From the NCBI GenBank assembly GCA_016185815.1, contig JACPMT010000062.1:1-19966 (forward strand): a DNA stretch of 19,966 nt, read 5' to 3'. This DNA comes from Candidatus Woesearchaeota archaeon. GTDB taxonomy: Archaea > Nanobdellota > Nanobdellia > Woesearchaeales > GW2011-AR4. The translations under genes were made by a program, and so were the position numbers. This document shows, one piece after another, positions 19,226-19,966 of the stretch. The notes below the pieces were generated by a model. The model did no database searches. It saw only the letters and a list, made by a program, of their open reading frames with translations, and was not told the DNA's origin. Positions within the stretch are counted from its first letter, which is position 1; each line of letters begins with the position of its first letter.

Positions 19226-19237
19226 CTTTATAAATAT
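19226..19237 (-). promoter_or_regulatory. TATA box upstream of the tRNA-Leu relic
   Basis: Minus strand TATTTATAAAGG, about 32 nt before the relic's position 1. It may still drive the downstream tRNA-Leu(TAG), although further TATA-like elements lie at 19114-19121 and 19133-19140. Confidence 0.45.
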
Positions 19238-19271
19238 CACGCGAGGATGTCCAGTGGTAGAAAAAGCATAT

Positions 19272-19463
19272 TCACTTAGTTTTAGGCGGCAGCAGCACAG
19301 GAATGCCCTCTTTTATTGGATATTTTTCGCCACAGCCAGAGCAAACAAGCCCTTTCTTGCCTTTTGCGTATTCCAAATCTGCTTTACACAGCGGGCAAGC
19401 CAGAATGTCAAACAAGTCCTTTGGGATAGGTTCTTCAATTCCTTTTTGCTTGCTTTTAGCCAT
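19272..19463 (-). CDS. Trm112-like small zinc-ribbon protein
   Basis: 63 aa from ATG 19463 (MAKSKQKGIEEPIPKDLFDILACPLCK...). An in-frame ATG seven codons earlier (19484) is possible. Two CxxC pairs, C23-C26 (CPLC) and C41-C44 (CSGC), form a zinc ribbon. LFDILACPLCKADL...GLVCSGCGEKYPIKEGIPVLLP is the Trm112/YcaR signature. In eukaryotes and Haloferax, Trm112 activates methyltransferases that modify tRNA, rRNA or release factor; a similar partner role is expected here. The gene sits next to tRNA genes on the same strand and opposite TFB. The promoter is probably the A/T-rich element around 19523-19535. Confidence 0.82.
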   Translation of the reverse strand: MAKSKQKGIEEPIPKDLFDILACPLCKADLEYAKGKKGLVCSGCGEKYPIKEGIPVLLPPKTK

Positions 19464-19522
19464 TTTGCAGTTATTGAGGGGCACCCATTTTTGCTAGGAT
19501 AGCGCATGGGTCTCCTCTATGT

Positions 19523-19535
19523 TTTATTTAAATTT
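19523..19535 (-). promoter_or_regulatory. TATA-like element of the Trm112-like gene
   Basis: Minus strand GAAATTTAAATAA-type A/T box, about 67 nt before ATG 19463. It implies a leader of about 40 nt, with GAGGAG at about 19512 inside it. Confidence 0.35.
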
Positions 19536-19565
19536 CAATAGGCATTTTGCCATTTAAAACCAAAA

Positions 19566-19580
19566 CCTTTATATATAACC
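19566..19580 (+). promoter_or_regulatory. Distal TATA box of TFB
   Basis: CCTTTATATATAACC, about 130 nt before the TFB ATG. It predicts a start near 19598 and a leader of about 100 nt, which fits the presence of a Shine-Dalgarno for this gene. Confidence 0.5.
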
Positions 19581-19590
19581 TCTTGCTACT

Positions 19591-19602
19591 TCTTTATAAA
19601 TC
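19591..19602 (+). promoter_or_regulatory. Proximal TATA box of TFB
   Basis: TCTTTATAAATC, about 25 nt before the ATG of a 10-codon ORF (19622-19654) and about 105 nt before TFB. Confidence 0.5.
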
Positions 19603-19690
19603 TTACCAAAGTCATCGACTTATGGTTTTTCAATTGGGGGTTAAAAGGGGTTAATAAGCATTGTTGTTTTAGAAAACTATCTTACACAAC

Positions 19691-19696
19691 AGGTGA
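19691..19696 (+). promoter_or_regulatory. Shine-Dalgarno site of TFB
   Basis: AGGTGA, 6 nt before the ATG at 19703. Confidence 0.65.
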
Positions 19697-19702
19697 ACCA
19701 AA

Positions 19703-19966
19703 ATGCCAGAGCTAGTAAAGAAATGCCCTGAATGCGGCGGTATAAATCTTTCTTGGAATAGAGATAGGGGTGAGATTATCTGCAGAGATTGTGGATTAGT
19801 AATTGAAGAAAAGATGATTGATTTTACACAGGAATGGAGGGAATTTGAGTCTGAAGAAGGAGAAAAAAGAAGGCGTTCAGGCGCTCCGATGACTTACACT
19901 CAATATGACCAAGGCTTAGGGACAGAAGTCGGGCAAAAAGCTGACTTGTTCAAGCTTGGCGGCAAG
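19703..19966 (+). CDS. tfb: Transcription initiation factor B (TFB/TFIIB), partial at window end
   Basis: The first 88 codons are in the window; the 3' part runs off the right edge. The N-terminal zinc ribbon has C8/C11 (CPECGG) and C27/C30 (CRDCG), followed by the B-reader/linker region with DFTQEWREFESEEGEKRRRSGAPMTY, which is diagnostic for archaeal TFB. TFB bridges TBP-bound DNA and RNA polymerase and sets the start site. The two cyclin folds are beyond the window. It has a GGTGA Shine-Dalgarno and a roughly 100-nt leader, unlike the leaderless genes around it. Confidence 0.93.
   Translation, partial: MPELVKKCPECGGINLSWNRDRGEIICRDCGLVIEEKMIDFTQEWREFESEEGEKRRRSGAPMTYTQYDQGLGTEVGQKADLFKLGGK

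Noticed and set aside
19241..19275. A tRNA-like 5' end (GCGAGGA then a D-arm-like GTCCAGTGGTAGAA) on the plus strand
   Set aside because: No anticodon arm, T arm or matching acceptor strand follows, and it overlaps the 3' end of the Trm112-like gene.
19313..19507. 64-codon minus-strand ORF starting 23 nt from a TATA-like element, overlapping the Trm112-like gene
   Set aside because: Its frame lacks the zinc-ribbon motifs; the other frame carries the full Trm112 signature. I found no single frameshift that would join them.

Overview
The window looks archaeal and most likely comes from a DPANN-type genome (Woesearchaeota/Pacearchaeota-like; this placement is inference from gene content). Evidence: a TFB gene at the right edge, archaeal NadM, RibL, Dph6 and AMP phosphorylase families, many genes with a TATA-like box about 24-32 nt before the start codon (leaderless style), internal operon genes preceded by GGTGA Shine-Dalgarno motifs, and tRNA genes without encoded CCA that carry bulge-helix-bulge (BHB) introns.

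Layout. 1-3520: NAD biosynthesis (NMN adenylyltransferase, NAD synthetase and a separate nitrilase-type glutaminase subunit overlapping it by ATGA), one unknown protein, and a diphthamide-ligase-like PP-loop protein. 3521-5123 (minus): operon of RibL-like nucleotidyltransferase, VKOR, DoxX-like protein and an unknown. 5165-5344: tRNA-Pro with two introns. 5392-8244 (minus): membrane and envelope block (MarC, a 54-aa two-TM protein, a four-TM protein; then a repeat-helical protein, a small membrane protein and a PDZ-less HtrA-like protease). 8356-9202 (plus): deaminase plus zinc-ribbon/AbrB-like protein. 9226-9330: tRNA-Arg. 9405-10850 (minus): exported, membrane-anchored protein. 10949-12736 (plus): three tandem paralogs of unknown function. 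12891-13192: tRNA-Leu(UAA) and tRNA-Thr(GGU). 13478-15928: two divergent-type lipoproteins and two tandem CBS-TM proteins. 16023-18715: tRNA-Val, AI-2E family permease (probable AUU start), AMP phosphorylase. 18721-19199 (minus): tRNA-Ser(UGA), tRNA-Leu(UAG) and a truncated tRNA-Leu-like relic. 19272-19966: Trm112-like zinc protein and the start of TFB.

The outstanding feature is the tRNA set. Six of seven tRNA genes are interrupted in the T-loop at position 59/60, where the exon TTCR (54-57) forms the 4-bp central helix of a BHB with the 3' end of the intron. tRNA-Leu(UAA) carries three introns (8/9, 37/38, 59/60) and tRNA-Ser carries three (37/38, 53/54, 59/60). In total I count 13 introns in seven genes. 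Four of the T-loop introns share a GCGAGC core and a TGCA-containing 3' end, suggesting one intron family has spread between tRNA genes. Standard tRNA finders are likely to miss or truncate several of these genes.
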